A DNA stretch of 64,000 nt from Cellulomonas sp. C5510 (GCF_019797765.1 NZ_CP081862.1:3844001-3908000); one strand, 5' to 3'. Shown: positions 15,691-26,004, counted from the stretch's first letter. The notes: a model not told the origin generated them from the letters alone. Made by a program: numbers and translations.

Positions 15691-16283
15691 GCGCCCACCT
15701 CCGTCCCGGGGGTGCCGCGCCGGGCGGCACGGCGCGGGTGGGGCTCGAGGCCGGCCCCGCGCAGCTCGGCGTCGGAGGCGAACGCCCGCAGCACACGCTC
15801 CTCCTGGTCGAGCACCGCCTGCCGCGCCGCCTCCACGCCGCCGGACTGCTCCACGTCCAGCACGTGCAGGTAGAGCATGCCGGTCAGCCGGTGCGCCTCG
15901 ACGACGAGCGACCCGGGGACGAGCGAGCACAGCTCGGCGGTCATCGTGAGGTACAGGTCGGAGTGGCTGCGCAGCTGCACGCCGATGACGGCGCCTCGCG
16001 GGGTGTGGCGCGGCCGCAGCGCGACCCACGAGACCTCGGCGGACGCCACCACCAGGTCCCACGCGAAGCGCACGACCAGCACCACGAGACCCCACGGGCG
16101 GAGCCGACCGTGGAAGTCGATCGGCGTCATACGCAGCGCCCCGGTCACGCTGACGGCCACGACGGCGCCGGCGAGGACGTTGGCGACGGTCAGGTCGCCC
16201 CACAGCAGCACCCAGACGCCGACCAGCCAGAGCATCGTGGGCCACTGCGCGGCGAGCCGCCGGCGGCGCGGGTGCAGGCTCAT
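15687..16283 (-). CDS. mrpE: Na+/H+ antiporter Mrp subunit E
   Basis: 198 residues from ATG 16283, where ATGA overlaps the mrpD stop. Two membrane helices come first, followed by the MnhE core VRFAWDLVVASAEVSWVALR and the conserved LVPGSLVVEAHRLTGMLYLHV. MrpE belongs to the peripheral half of the antiporter and is needed for assembly. The C-terminus is Arg-rich. Confidence 0.9.
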   Translation of the reverse strand: MSLHPRRRRLAAQWPTMLWLVGVWVLLWGDLTVANVLAGAVVAVSVTGALRMTPIDFHGRLRPWGLVVLVVRFAWDLVVASAEVSWVALRPRHTPRGAVIGVQLRSHSDLYLTMTAELCSLVPGSLVVEAHRLTGMLYLHVLDVEQSGGVEAARQAVLDQEERVLRAFASDAELRGAGLEPHPRRAARRGTPGTEVGA

Positions 16284-17830
16284 CCGTCCGCCTCCGCCCG
16301 GGCGGCGTCCGCCGACTCCCCCTCGCCCCGGCCGCCGTCCGGCAGCACCGACTGCACGTACACGTCGCGGTCCGCCAGCGCCTCGGCAGCACGCTCCGCG
16401 TAGCCGTACAGCGGCCCGGCGAACACCGTGAGGCCGAGACCCAGCGCGACGAGGGCGGCCGCGGGGCCGACCATGCCCGCCGGGAGCGTGGCCTCGGGCA
16501 GCGGCTCCGGCGGGGTCTGCCAGAACGCCTTGTTCCAGGCCTTGATGAGGGCGTACAGCGTGAGCAGCGACGTCAGCACACCCCCGACCACCAGCGCGAG
16601 CGCGAGCGGGCGGGCGTCCTGCACGCCGGCCTGCAGCAGGCCGACCTTCCCGAGGAACCCGGACAGCGGCGGGATGCCGCCCAGGTTCATCGCCGGGACG
16701 AAGAAGAGCACCGCGAGCACGGGCGCGAGCTTCGCGAGGCCGCCGAGCGACTCCAGCGACGTCGTGCCGCCGCGGCGCTCGATGAGCCCGGCCACCAGGA
16801 ACAGGCCGGTCTGCACGGTGATGTGGTGGGCGACGTAGTAGATCGCCGCGGCCCACCCCGCCTGCGAGGACAGCGCGATGCCGAAGATCATGTAGCCGAT
16901 GTGGCTGACGAGCGTGAACGACAGCAGGCGCTTGAGGTCGTCCTGCGCGACCGCACCGAGGATGCCCACGACCATCGTCGCGAGCGCCGCCCACAGCAGC
17001 ACGTCGTCCATCCGCCCCTCGGGGAACAGCAGCGTCTGCGTGCGGATGATCGCGTACACGCCGACCTTGGTGAGCAGGCCGGCGAACACGGCGGTGACGG
17101 GCGCCGGCGCGGTCGGGTAGGAGTCGGGCAGCCACGCGGACAGCGGGAAGATCGCGGCCTTGATGCCGAACGCGAGCAGCAGCAGCACCTGCAGCAGCAG
17201 CCGCACGCCCGGGTCGATCTCCGGGAGCCGCTCGGCCAGCTGCGCCAGGTTCACGGTGCCCGTCGCGGCGTACGTCAGCGCGATCGCGATGAGGAACAGC
17301 AGCGAGGACAGCAGCGCGACGACCACGTAGATGCTGCCCGCGCGGATGCGCTCCCCCGTGCCGCCGAGCGTGAGCAGCACGTAGGAGGCGGCCAGCAGGA
17401 TCTCGAAGCCGACGTAGATGTTGAACAGGTCGCCGGACAGGAACGCGTTCGCGACGCCGGCGGCCAGGATCAGGTAGGTCGGGTGGTAGATCGACACCGG
17501 CGCGGCCTCGTCGCCGTCGGCCTCACCCTGCGCCAGCGAGTACAGCTGGACGCACAGGGTGACCGCCGCGGAGACGGTGAGCATGAGCGCCGACAGCCGG
17601 TCCGCCACCAGGTCGATGCCGACCGGGGCCGCCCAGTTGCCGATGTCGACGACGAGCGGGCCGTCGTCGACGAGGACCAGCAGCGACGCGGCCGCCACCA
17701 GCACGATGCTGAGCGCGACGACGCTGATGATCCGCTGCGCCTGGGGCTTGCGGTACAGCGCGAGCGCCAGGCCCGCGCCGAACAGCGGCACGACGACGGG
17801 CAGCGGGACCAGCCAGGTGTAGTCCGTCAC
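16280..17830 (-). CDS. mrpD: Na+/H+ antiporter Mrp subunit D
   Basis: 516 residues with about fourteen membrane helices, homologous to NADH dehydrogenase NuoL/M/N proton channels. The conserved FEILLAASYVLLTLGG helix carries the key glutamate, and FGIKAAIFPLSAWLPDSYPTAP carries the lysine of the ion path. LKRLLSFTLVSHIGYM and VAHHITVQTGLFL are also typical. The C-terminal end is an acidic cytoplasmic tail. Its ends overlap both neighbouring mrp genes by about four bases. Confidence 0.93.
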   Translation of the reverse strand: MTDYTWLVPLPVVVPLFGAGLALALYRKPQAQRIISVVALSIVLVAAASLLVLVDDGPLVVDIGNWAAPVGIDLVADRLSALMLTVSAAVTLCVQLYSLAQGEADGDEAAPVSIYHPTYLILAAGVANAFLSGDLFNIYVGFEILLAASYVLLTLGGTGERIRAGSIYVVVALLSSLLFLIAIALTYAATGTVNLAQLAERLPEIDPGVRLLLQVLLLLAFGIKAAIFPLSAWLPDSYPTAPAPVTAVFAGLLTKVGVYAIIRTQTLLFPEGRMDDVLLWAALATMVVGILGAVAQDDLKRLLSFTLVSHIGYMIFGIALSSQAGWAAAIYYVAHHITVQTGLFLVAGLIERRGGTTSLESLGGLAKLAPVLAVLFFVPAMNLGGIPPLSGFLGKVGLLQAGVQDARPLALALVVGGVLTSLLTLYALIKAWNKAFWQTPPEPLPEATLPAGMVGPAAALVALGLGLTVFAGPLYGYAERAAEALADRDVYVQSVLPDGGRGEGESADAARAEADG

Positions 17831-18348
17831 GCGCCCTCCCGCTGGCCGGTGGCCGGCTCGGCTGCGGTGCCCGCGGGCACCGGCCCGCCCTCGTCGGTCT
17901 CGTCGCGGGTCTCCGCGGCCTCCTCGTCGAGCGACGTGATGGTGTCCTCCGTGTCGGCGTCCTCGAACGCGCGCTCGTCCCGGGCGGCCAGCCGCGCGAT
18001 GCGGCGGTCCTCCACGTCGTCCTGCACCTCGTCGTGCCGGTGCAGCTGCCAGGACCGGTACGCCATCGCGAGCAGGAACGCCGTCATGCCGAGCGTGATG
18101 ACGATCGCGGTCAGGACCATGGCCTGCGGCAGGGGGTCCGCCATGTCGCGCTCGAGCTCCAGCCCGACGATCGGCGGCCGGCCCGCCGCGCCCCCGGCCA
18201 CCAGGAAGAGCAGGTTGGCGCCGTTGCCGATGAGGATGATCCCGATGAGCACGCGGGACAGGCTCCGCTCGAGCAGCAGGTAGACGCCGGCGGTCACCAG
18301 CACGACGATCACCGCGACCAGCGCGAGGTTCGGGCTCATGTCGATCAT
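17827..18348 (-). CDS. mrpC: Na+/H+ antiporter Mrp subunit C
   Basis: 173 residues from ATG 18348, with a second ATG three codons in. Three membrane helices match MrpC/NuoK: GVYLLLERSLSRVLIGIILI, GNGANLLFL and DPLPQAMVLTAIVITLGMTA. The core is about 115 residues, and an acidic tail of about 60 follows, longer than in Bacillus MrpC. It overlaps mrpA (ATGA) and mrpD. Confidence 0.92.
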   Translation of the reverse strand: MIDMSPNLALVAVIVVLVTAGVYLLLERSLSRVLIGIILIGNGANLLFLVAGGAAGRPPIVGLELERDMADPLPQAMVLTAIVITLGMTAFLLAMAYRSWQLHRHDEVQDDVEDRRIARLAARDERAFEDADTEDTITSLDEEAAETRDETDEGGPVPAGTAAEPATGQREGA

Positions 18349-21300
18349 CGCGGCCCCCCGGAGGTAGTCGTGTCCGCCGGGCCGCCGGTGCCGCCCCCGC
18401 CGCGCCCGACGAGGCCCGCGGCGGCCGCGTCGACCCGGATCTCCTCGCCCGGGTCCGCGTCGCCGCCGACGGGCTCGGCGTCGCCCTCGGCCTCCGCCTG
18501 CCGGTCGATCTCCGCCCCGAGCGACCGCAGGATGTCGAGCACCAGCCCCACCACCACGAGGTACACGCCGACGTCGAAGAACAGCGACGTCACGAGCTTG
18601 ACGTGGCCGAGCAGCGGCAGGTCCGCCTCGAGGATCCAGGACTGCAGCACCGTGCCGCCGAACACCAGGGCCCCGAGGCCGACGCCCGCGGACAGGAACA
18701 GGCCGCTGCCCAGCAGCAGACCGGGCTGCACCGGCGCCGCCTCGCCCAGCTCGTACCGCCCGCCGGCCAGGTACCGGACGATCAGCGCGATGCCGGTCAC
18801 GAGTCCCGCCGCGAACCCGCCGCCGGGAGCGTTGTGCCCGGAGAACAGCAGGTAGAGCGAGTACACGATCATCGTGTGGAACAGCAGCCGGACCACGACC
18901 TCGAACACCACGGACCGGCGACGCGGGGCGAGCGTCCGCCCCGCGCGCAGCCACTCCCGCGGCTGGTACGCGCTGCGCGCCTCGACCGGCCGGCGCACCA
19001 CGGCGAGCGGGTCGTCACCACCGCCCCAGACCTGGCGCTGCTCGGGGGCATCGCCCGCCCGGAAGATCGCGCCGGAGCGCCGCCGGAGGAACACCAGGGA
19101 GGCGACGCCGGTCGCGGCGACCAGCACGACCGAGATCTCGCCCATCGTGTCCCACGCGCGGATGTCGACGAGCGTGACGTTGACGATGTTCTTGCCGCCG
19201 CCGTACGCGTAGGCCTCCTCGGCGAAGTCCACCGAGACGGGCGTGTGCACCCGGGCGGCGGGCACCACGAGCGCCAGGCCGCCCACCGTCAGCCCCACGG
19301 ACAGCGCGATCGCGAGCCGGACCCAGCGCGACCCGACGAGCGGCCGGTCCGAGAAGTACGGCGGCAGCCGGCGCATCACCAGGACGAACACCACGAGGGT
19401 GACGGTCTCGACGAGCACCTGCGTGAGGGCGAGGTCCGGTGCGCCGTGCAGCAGGAACAGGGCCGCGACGCCGTAGCCCGAGACGCCCATGAGGATCACG
19501 GCCTTGAGGCGCCGGCGGGCGCGGGCGACGAGCACCGCGGCCACGGCCACGAACGCCCCGACGACGACCTGCGCCGGGCGGTCCCACGGCCGGGTCTCGG
19601 CCGGGAGCCGCGTGTACGTCAGCAGCGGGATGCCGACGGCGACGACGAACACCACGAGGATCCCGCCGAGGTACACGGGCAGGGAACCGCGCTGGGTCAC
19701 GGCGGTGACGTCCGCGGCCACGTCGTCGAGGCGGCGCATGAACTTGCGGTAGACCCGGTCGGCCTCCGGCACGCGCGGCGCCGCGGCCTGCGCCTGCTCC
19801 ACGGGGCCGCGCACGACGAACAGCAGCACGCCGGCGGCCAGCACGGCGACCGTGATCGCGAGCGTCGGGGTCAGGCCGCCCCACAGCAGGAGGTGGCCGG
19901 GCTCCCCCACCGGGTACGCGTCGGCCTGCGGCGCGAGGAGCTGCTCCCCGAGGCCCGGCAGCAGCGCGACCGCGAGCCCGAGCACGGCCAGCAGCATCGC
20001 GGGCCACACGAGCAGCAGGGACGGGCGGCCGACGGGCGCGGGCTCGGCGCGGTCGTCCTCCGGGCCGGGTTCGGGCGACTCGCGCGGTACGGGCTCCTTG
20101 CCGGTCGCGTCCTTCGCGGCCGCGAGCTCGCGCACCGCGGCCGGGGACAGCACCTGCTTGGACCAGAACGCGCCCCACCACAGCCGGATGCCGTAGGCGA
20201 CGGTGAGCGCGGAGCCGACCGCGACCAGCACCAGGACCGTCGGGCCGAACGGGTCGCCGTCGTGTCCGAGCGCCTCGAGGGCGGCCTCCTTCGCGACGTA
20301 GCCGGCGAACGGCGGGGCGCCGATCATCGACAGGGTGGCGAGCGCGCCGGCCGTGGCGGTGATCGGCAGCGCCCGCCCCACCCCCGACAGCCGCCGCAGG
20401 TCGCGGGTGCCGGTCGCGGCGTCGACCACGCCGACCACGAGGAACAGCGCCGCTTTGAACATGGCGTGCGCGCCGATCATCGCGAGGCCGGCCAGGGCCG
20501 TGGCCCGGGTGCCGAAGCCGATGAGGAGGATGATGAGGCCGAGCTGGCTCACGGTGCCGAACGCGAGGATGAGCTTGAGGTCGTGCTGCCGCAGGGCGCG
20601 GTAGCCGCCGAGCAGCAGGGTGCCGCCGCCGAGCACGACGACCAGCCACCGCCAGGCGCTCAGCTCGGAGTACGCCGGCGCGAACCGGGCGACCAGGTAG
20701 ACGCCGGCCTTCACCATCGCGGCGGCGTGCAGGTACGCGCTGACGGGGGTCGGCGCGGCCATCGCGGCGGGCAGCCAGAAGTGCAGGGGGATCAGGGCCG
20801 ACTTGCTCGCTGCGCCGACCAGCAGGCAGACCACGCCGGCTGTGACCATGGCACCGTGCGGCGGGTCGGCGAGGATCTCCGACAGGCGGTACGTGCCGGC
20901 CGCCTCGCCGAGCAGCACGACGCCGACCAGCATCGTCAGGCCGCCGGCCGTGGTCACGACGATGGCCTGCATCGCGGCCCGCCGGCTGGCCTTGCGGTCG
21001 TGGTAGTGCCCGATGAGCAGGTAGGAGAAGACCGTCGTCAGCTCCCAGAACACGAACAGCAGCAGCGTGTCGTCGGCGGTGACGAGGCCGAACATCGCGC
21101 CGGCGAACGCCACCAGCACGCCGCCGAACCGCCCGAGCCCGCTCGCGTTCTCCTTGAAGTAGGCCGAGCAGTAGACCAGCACCACCGCGCCGACACCGCC
21201 GACCAGCAGCGTCATCAGCCACGACAGCGTGTCGAGGCGGAACGCCAGCTCCAGCCCCAGCCCGGGGATCCACTCCACCCGCTGCGTCGGACCGCCGCCC

Positions 21301-21449
21301 TCCATGACCTCGCCGGTCAGCGTGAGCGCCCACACGGTCACCGAGGCGGGCGCCAGCGCGAGCACCCAGAACGCCCTGCGGCCGATCCACGCCACCAGGG
21401 CAGGGGCGACCAGAGCAGCCAGCAGGTGCACCGCGAGGAGCTGCAGCAC
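18345..21449 (-). CDS. mrpA: Na+/H+ antiporter Mrp subunit A with fused MrpB domain
   Basis: 1034 residues, first gene of mrpACDEFG. The N-terminal two thirds is a NuoL-like antiporter chain (MLVGGVGAVVLVYCSAYFKE, LLLFVFWELTTVFSYLLIGH, SALIPLHFWLPAAMAAPTPV). A MnhB-type C-terminal domain follows (FHTMIVYSLYLLFSGHNAPG, GGGFAAGLVTGIALIVRYL), which explains the absence of a separate mrpB. The complex exports Na+ against proton entry and supports salt and alkali tolerance. The 286-bp gap to the divergent Fe-S gene must hold the operon promoter. Confidence 0.93.
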   Translation of the reverse strand: MLQLLAVHLLAALVAPALVAWIGRRAFWVLALAPASVTVWALTLTGEVMEGGGPTQRVEWIPGLGLELAFRLDTLSWLMTLLVGGVGAVVLVYCSAYFKENASGLGRFGGVLVAFAGAMFGLVTADDTLLLFVFWELTTVFSYLLIGHYHDRKASRRAAMQAIVVTTAGGLTMLVGVVLLGEAAGTYRLSEILADPPHGAMVTAGVVCLLVGAASKSALIPLHFWLPAAMAAPTPVSAYLHAAAMVKAGVYLVARFAPAYSELSAWRWLVVVLGGGTLLLGGYRALRQHDLKLILAFGTVSQLGLIILLIGFGTRATALAGLAMIGAHAMFKAALFLVVGVVDAATGTRDLRRLSGVGRALPITATAGALATLSMIGAPPFAGYVAKEAALEALGHDGDPFGPTVLVLVAVGSALTVAYGIRLWWGAFWSKQVLSPAAVRELAAAKDATGKEPVPRESPEPGPEDDRAEPAPVGRPSLLLVWPAMLLAVLGLAVALLPGLGEQLLAPQADAYPVGEPGHLLLWGGLTPTLAITVAVLAAGVLLFVVRGPVEQAQAAAPRVPEADRVYRKFMRRLDDVAADVTAVTQRGSLPVYLGGILVVFVVAVGIPLLTYTRLPAETRPWDRPAQVVVGAFVAVAAVLVARARRRLKAVILMGVSGYGVAALFLLHGAPDLALTQVLVETVTLVVFVLVMRRLPPYFSDRPLVGSRWVRLAIALSVGLTVGGLALVVPAARVHTPVSVDFAEEAYAYGGGKNIVNVTLVDIRAWDTMGEISVVLVAATGVASLVFLRRRSGAIFRAGDAPEQRQVWGGGDDPLAVVRRPVEARSAYQPREWLRAGRTLAPRRRSVVFEVVVRLLFHTMIVYSLYLLFSGHNAPGGGFAAGLVTGIALIVRYLAGGRYELGEAAPVQPGLLLGSGLFLSAGVGLGALVFGGTVLQSWILEADLPLLGHVKLVTSLFFDVGVYLVVVGLVLDILRSLGAEIDRQAEAEGDAEPVGGDADPGEEIRVDAAAAGLVGRGGGGTGGPADTTTSGGPR

Positions 21450-21729
21450 GTCCGCTCCGTCCTGTCGTGGGCGGGTGGTCGGTCGGTCGGTGACGCCGTC
21501 GTGGCCCGGGCCGGGGCGGCACGGACGGCGGTCGGCGGTCGTGTGGTGTTGTCAGCGGGCAGGTACAGGGACGCACGGCGACGCCGCGCGCGCAAGGGCC
21601 GCCGGCGCCGACCGAGGTCGAGGGATTGCCGCAACTGTACCAAGCGGTCACCACGCACCGCCGCGGATGTGCAGGACGCCACACTCCCGGGGGGACCTCG
21701 GGTCCGGACGGGTCACGGGACCGTGCGGC

Positions 21730-21735
21730 TAGCGT
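21730..21735 (+). promoter_or_regulatory. -10 box of the Fe-S oxidoreductase gene
   Basis: TAGCGT ends six bases before GTG 21742 (and right before GTG 21736), the geometry of leaderless actinobacterial genes. If this is the promoter, GTG 21742 is the true start. Confidence 0.5.
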
Positions 21736-24078
21736 GTGCGCGTGGACGCGCTCCGGGTGACCTGCCTCGTCGTGGTGCTCGCGGCCACCGTCGTGGGCGT
21801 CGCGGTCTTCGCCCGCGGCGCCGTCCGGCTCACGCGCACGATCCGCTCGGGCCGCCCCGCGCCGGGGAGGCTGCGTCCCGCCGGGCGGCGGACCTGGCTG
21901 GTCGTGCGGGAGATGATCGGCCACGGGCGGTTCCAGCACCGACCGGTGGTGCGCGTCGCCCACTGGTCGGTGATGGTGTCGTTCCCGGTCCTGTTCCTCA
22001 CGCTCGTCACCGGGTACGTGCAGGTGGTGGACCCGGGCTTCGTGCTGCCGGTGCTCGGCGGGTTCGCGCCCTGGTCGTGGCTCACCGAGGGCATCGCGTG
22101 GCTGTCGCTCGCGGGGATCCTCGCCCTGGTCGCCGCCCGCGTCCGCACCACGCCGCGCGGCGCCCCGGCGACGCCCGCGCGGGCCGTCGCGGCCGCCGGG
22201 GCGGGCGTCGGCGACGGCAGCGGGCCCGCACCCACCGAGCCGGCGCGGCGGTCCCGGTTCTTCGGCTCCCACACCGGGCAGGCCGCCGTGGTCGAGGCCA
22301 CCGTGCTGCTGGTCATGCTGGCCGTGCTGCTGCTGCGCGGCCTCGAGCACGAGCTCGCCGCGCGCGACGGCTCGGCCCTGGCGAGCGCCTGGCACTTCCC
22401 CACCACGGGGTGGATCGGCGACCTGTGGGCCGGGGTCCCGACCGCGACGCTCGAGTCCGCCGTCGTGGTCTGCGCGACCGTCAAGATCCTCGTCTCCATG
22501 GCGTGGTTCGTCGTCGTGGGTCTGCAGCCCACGATGGGGGTCGCGTGGCACCGGTTCCTCGCCGTCGTCAACGTGTACGCGCGGCGCTCCCCCGACGGGG
22601 ACGTCGCGCTCGGCCCGCTCGACCCGGTCCGCGTCGACGGGCGCGAGCTCGACGTCGCCGCCCTCGAGGACCTGCCGGACGACGCCCGCCTCGGCGCGCG
22701 CGCCGTCGAGGACCTCACCTGGAAGCAGCTGCTCGACGTCACGACCTGCACCGAGTGCGGCCGCTGCCAGGAGCAGTGCCCCGCGTGGGCGACCGGCAAG
22801 CCGCTGTCCCCCAAGCTCCTGACGCTCGCCCTGCGGGACCACGCCGCCGCCACCGCCCCGTACCTGCGGGCGGCCCGCGCCGGCACCGACGTCGAGCCCG
22901 GCCACGTGGACGTCGACCTCGTCGCCTCCGGCGTCATCGACGCGGACGCCCTGTGGGCGTGCACCACCTGCGGGGCGTGCGTGCAGCAGTGCCCCGTCGA
23001 CATCGAGCACGTCGACACGATCGTCGACATCCGCCGCTACCAGACGCTCATGGAGTCGGCGTTCCCCGCCGAGCTCGGCGGGACGTTCACCAAGATGGAG
23101 CGCCGGGGGAACCCGTGGGGGCTGCCCGCGCGCCAGCGGCTGGACTGGGCGAAGGACCTGCCGTTCGACGTGCCCGTGGTCGGCGCGGACGTCGAGTCGG
23201 CGGCTGAGGTCGACTACCTGTTCTGGGTCGGCTGCGCCGGGGCGTACGAGGAGAAGGCGCGTCGCACCACCCGCGCCGTGGCGGAGCTGCTGCACACCGC
23301 CGGCGTGACGTTCGCCGTGCTCGGCGACGGCGAGGGCTGCACGGGCGACCCCGCACGCCGCGCCGGCAACGAGGTGCTCTACCAGATGCTCGCCTCCGCG
23401 AACGTCGAGACGCTCGCCGCCGCCGGGGCGCGCGCCGTCGTCGTCACGTGCGCCCACTGCTTCAACACCCTGTCCCGGGAGTACCCGCAGCTCGGCGGGC
23501 ACTACGACGTCGTGCACCACACCGAGCTGCTCGACCGGCTGGTCGCCGAGGGCCGCCTCACCCCGGTCGACCCGGGTGACGGCCCGCAGCGCGTCACCTA
23601 CCACGACCCCTGCTACCTCGGCCGGCACAACGACGTCTACGAGCCGCCGCGCGAGCTGCTGGCCGCGCTGCCGGGCGTCGAGGCCGTCGAGATGCCGAGG
23701 ACCCGCGAGCGCTCGTTCTGCTGCGGCGCCGGCGGGGCGCGCATGTGGATGGAGGAGTCGATCGGCACCCGCATCGGCACCGCCCGGGCAGCCGAGGCCG
23801 TCGCCACCGGGGCGGACGTCATCGCGACGGCGTGCCCGTACTGCACCGTGATGCTGACGGACGGGGTCGCGGCGGCGGCCGCCCCGGCGGCGTCCGCCCC
23901 GGCGGGGACCGCCCCGGCCGGGTCCGCCCCGGCGGCGTCCGCAGCGCCCTCGGGCGCAGGTGCGGCGAGCGCCACGCGCCTCGACCGCGCCGCGGTCGGC
24001 GTCCCGGAGGTCACCGACATCGCGCTGCTGCTGCTCGACCGCGTCCGCGCCGGCACCGTCGGAGGCTCCGAACGCTGA
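21736..24078 (+). CDS. Membrane Fe-S oxidoreductase (CCG-domain, FadF/EtfD-like)
   Basis: 780 residues, or 778 if GTG 21742 is used. The N-terminal third has about five membrane helices of a cytochrome b-like (NarI) fold with histidines in [15 protein letters not shown] and [14 protein letters not shown]. Two 4Fe-4S motifs follow: [14 protein letters not shown] and [15 protein letters not shown]. The second half has the cysteine-rich domains of heterodisulfide-reductase type, the latter complete ([27 protein letters not shown]) and the former with GCTGD in place of the double-cysteine motif. Such proteins pass electrons from acyl-CoA oxidation (via ETF) to menaquinone. Near the C-terminus is an Ala/Pro/Ser linker not seen in the family, and the last eight residues are encoded by a 109-bp repeat unit. 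Confidence 0.88.
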   Translation: MRVDALRVTCLVVVLAATVVGVAVFARGAVRLTRTIRSGRPAPGRLRPAGRRTWLVVREMIGHGRFQHRPVVRVAHWSVMVSFPVLFLTLVTGYVQVVDPGFVLPVLGGFAPWSWLTEGIAWLSLAGILALVAARVRTTPRGAPATPARAVAAAGAGVGDGSGPAPTEPARRSRFFGSHTGQAAVVEATVLLVMLAVLLLRGLEHELAARDGSALASAWHFPTTGWIGDLWAGVPTATLESAVVVCATVKILVSMAWFVVVGLQPTMGVAWHRFLAVVNVYARRSPDGDVALGPLDPVRVDGRELDVAALEDLPDDARLGARAVEDLTWKQLLDVTTCTECGRCQEQCPAWATGKPLSPKLLTLALRDHAAATAPYLRAARAGTDVEPGHVDVDLVASGVIDADALWACTTCGACVQQCPVDIEHVDTIVDIRRYQTLMESAFPAELGGTFTKMERRGNPWGLPARQRLDWAKDLPFDVPVVGADVESAAEVDYLFWVGCAGAYEEKARRTTRAVAELLHTAGVTFAVLGDGEGCTGDPARRAGNEVLYQMLASANVETLAAAGARAVVVTCAHCFNTLSREYPQLGGHYDVVHHTELLDRLVAEGRLTPVDPGDGPQRVTYHDPCYLGRHNDVYEPPRELLAALPGVEAVEMPRTRERSFCCGAGGARMWMEESIGTRIGTARAAEAVATGADVIATACPYCTVMLTDGVAAAAAPAASAPAGTAPAGSAPAASAAPSGAGAASATRLDRAAVGVPEVTDIALLLLDRVRAGTVGGSER

Positions 24079-24162
24079 CGGAGACCCCCGCGCGGGATCG
24101 GAGGTGTCCGCGGAGACCTCCGATCCCGCGCGCACCCCTCCCTCGCCGTTGGGAGCCTCCGA
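24054..24162. repeat. 109-bp palindromic repeat, copy 1
   Basis: The centre is a perfect 16-bp stem, GCGCGGGATCGGAGGT / ACCTCCGATCCCGCGC, with loop GTCCGCGGAG. The outer arms CGGAGGCTCC and GGAGCCTCCG also pair. Copy 1 begins inside the Fe-S gene and encodes its last residues and stop. Copy 2 (24265-24373) has the same length and differs at about five positions. Confidence 0.9.
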
Positions 24163-24264
24163 ACGCACACCATGAGGTCCGGCCGCGCACGCCCTGACGC
24201 CGCCCGCCGCCCCCGCCGCCGCTCCGAGCGCCCCGCACGCTCGCCCTCCCGGGCCAGCCCGCGC

Positions 24265-24373
24265 CACCGTCGGAGGCTCCGAACGCTCTCGGAGACCCCC
24301 GCGCGCCATCGGAGGTGTCCGCGGAGACCTCCGATCCCGCGCGCACCCCTCCCTCACCGTTGGGAGCCTCCGA
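24265..24373. repeat. 109-bp palindromic repeat, copy 2
   Basis: Same unit and orientation as copy 1, 102 bases further on, ending about 30 bases before the stop of the convergent MFS gene. The gap 24079-24401 holds no gene. It consists of the two repeats and a spacer of about 100 bp in which I see nothing else. Confidence 0.9.
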
Positions 24374-24401
24374 GGGAGCCCGCCGGAGCGCGTCGGGTGC
24401 G

Positions 24402-25976
24402 TCAGAGGGCCGTCGCGCGGCGCAGCGCCACGAACGAGACCACGGCGGCGGCCACCGCCACGAGCGCCCCGACGGCGGCGGCGTGCTGCGTGCCCGCGTC
24501 GAACGCCAGCCGGGCGGACTCCAGCAGCGCGCCGGCCGCGTCCGGGCCGAGCCCCTCCGCCACGCCGACCGCGCCGCCGAGCGTCTCCCCGGCGGCGTGC
24601 GCCTGGTCCGCCGTCAGGCCGTCGGGAACGGCGACACGGGCCCGGTAGGTCGCGTTGAGCAGCGAGCCGAGCAGGGCCACGCCGAGGGTGGTGCCGAGCT
24701 CGTAGGCGGTCTCCGAGATCGCGGACGCCGCCCCGGCCTTCTCCGGTGGGACCACCGTCGTGATCTGGTCGTTCGTGAGGGTCTCCGCGAGCCCGACGCC
24801 GGTCCCCATGATCACGAAGGTCACGCCGACGGTGACCGGGGTCGGCACGTCCCCGACGAGGGTCAGCACGCCGTACCCGGCGGCGGCGAGCAGGAACGAC
24901 GACCCGATCAGCGTCCCCGGACGCACGTGCCGCACCAGGCGGACCGCCAGGAGGCCGGCGGCCACGGACGCAGCGAGACCCGGCACCAGCACGAGCCCGG
25001 CGTCCATCGGGCTCAGGCCCGCGGCGAGCTGCAGGAACTGCGACACGACGACGAGCAGCCCGGAGAACCCGAGCACGGACAGCAGGTTGGCCGCGACCGC
25101 GCCGGAGAACGTCGGCCGGGCGAACAGGCGGACGTCGAGCATGGGTGCCGCGAGCCGGCGCTGACGGCGGACGAACGCCGCGCCCGCCGCGAGGCCGACG
25201 AGCACACCCGCGACGGTGCCGCCTGTGACCCCGTGCTCCCCGACCGCGATGATCGCGTGCACCAGCGGCAGCATCGTGGCGAGCGACAGCACGATGCTCC
25301 ACGGGTCGAGCGGCCCGGGCGCCGGGTCCTTCGACTCCGGCACCAGCAGCAGCGCCAACGGCAGCAGGAGCAGCAGCACCGGCACGTTCAGCAGGAACAC
25401 CGAGCCCCACCAGAAGTGCGTGAGCAGCACCCCGCCGACGACCGGGCCCAACGCCGCTCCACCGGCGAACCCGGACGCCCACACCGCGATGGCGAGACGA
25501 CGCTGCGACCGGTCCAGGAAGACGTTCCTGATGAGCGACAGCGTGGACGGCATCAGCGTCGCCCCGAACACGCCGAGCAGCGCGCGCGACGCGATCAGCA
25601 CCTGCGGGGAGGTCGACCACGCCGCCAGCAGGGAGACCACGGCGAAGCCGGTCGCCCCGACGAGCAGCAGCCGTCGCCGGCCGATGCGGTCCCCCAGGGA
25701 GCCCATGGGCACGAGCAGGCCGGCGAGCATCAGCGGGTAGGCGTCCACGATCCACAGCAGCTGCGACCCGGACGCGCCGAGCGCGGCGGTGATCGAGGGC
25801 AGCGCGAACGACAGCACGGTGTTGTCCACGGAGATCAGCAGGACGGGCAGCATGAGGACCGCGAGCACGCCCCAGGGCCGGACCGGCTGGCCTCGGTGCA
25901 GCAGGACGGCCGCGGCCGCGGTGGGGCCGGTCGCGGGGCTGGTGGCGGGGTGGCCGGTGGGGGCCGGGGCAGACAT
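24402..25976 (-). CDS. DHA2-family MFS multidrug exporter
   Basis: 524 residues from ATG 25976, with about fourteen membrane helices. Family motifs are visible: LDRSQR and GSLGDRIGRRRLLLVGATGF (motif A), WIVDAYPLMLAGLLVPMGSL in helix 2, and GAALGPVVGGVLLTHFWWGS (antiporter motif C). Such proteins export drugs or dyes in exchange for protons. It is divergent from a TetR gene with a 34-bp palindrome between them, so substrate-inducible expression is likely. Confidence 0.88.
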   Translation of the reverse strand: MSAPAPTGHPATSPATGPTAAAAVLLHRGQPVRPWGVLAVLMLPVLLISVDNTVLSFALPSITAALGASGSQLLWIVDAYPLMLAGLLVPMGSLGDRIGRRRLLLVGATGFAVVSLLAAWSTSPQVLIASRALLGVFGATLMPSTLSLIRNVFLDRSQRRLAIAVWASGFAGGAALGPVVGGVLLTHFWWGSVFLLNVPVLLLLLPLALLLVPESKDPAPGPLDPWSIVLSLATMLPLVHAIIAVGEHGVTGGTVAGVLVGLAAGAAFVRRQRRLAAPMLDVRLFARPTFSGAVAANLLSVLGFSGLLVVVSQFLQLAAGLSPMDAGLVLVPGLAASVAAGLLAVRLVRHVRPGTLIGSSFLLAAAGYGVLTLVGDVPTPVTVGVTFVIMGTGVGLAETLTNDQITTVVPPEKAGAASAISETAYELGTTLGVALLGSLLNATYRARVAVPDGLTADQAHAAGETLGGAVGVAEGLGPDAAGALLESARLAFDAGTQHAAAVGALVAVAAAVVSFVALRRATAL

Positions 25977-26004
25977 GGCAGAGACCTCGTTCGGTGAGCG
26001 GACC

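Noticed and set aside
24054..24373. CRISPR array or insertion-sequence ends
   Set aside because: Only two repeats of 109 bp with one spacer, no cas genes, no transposase and no target duplication visible.
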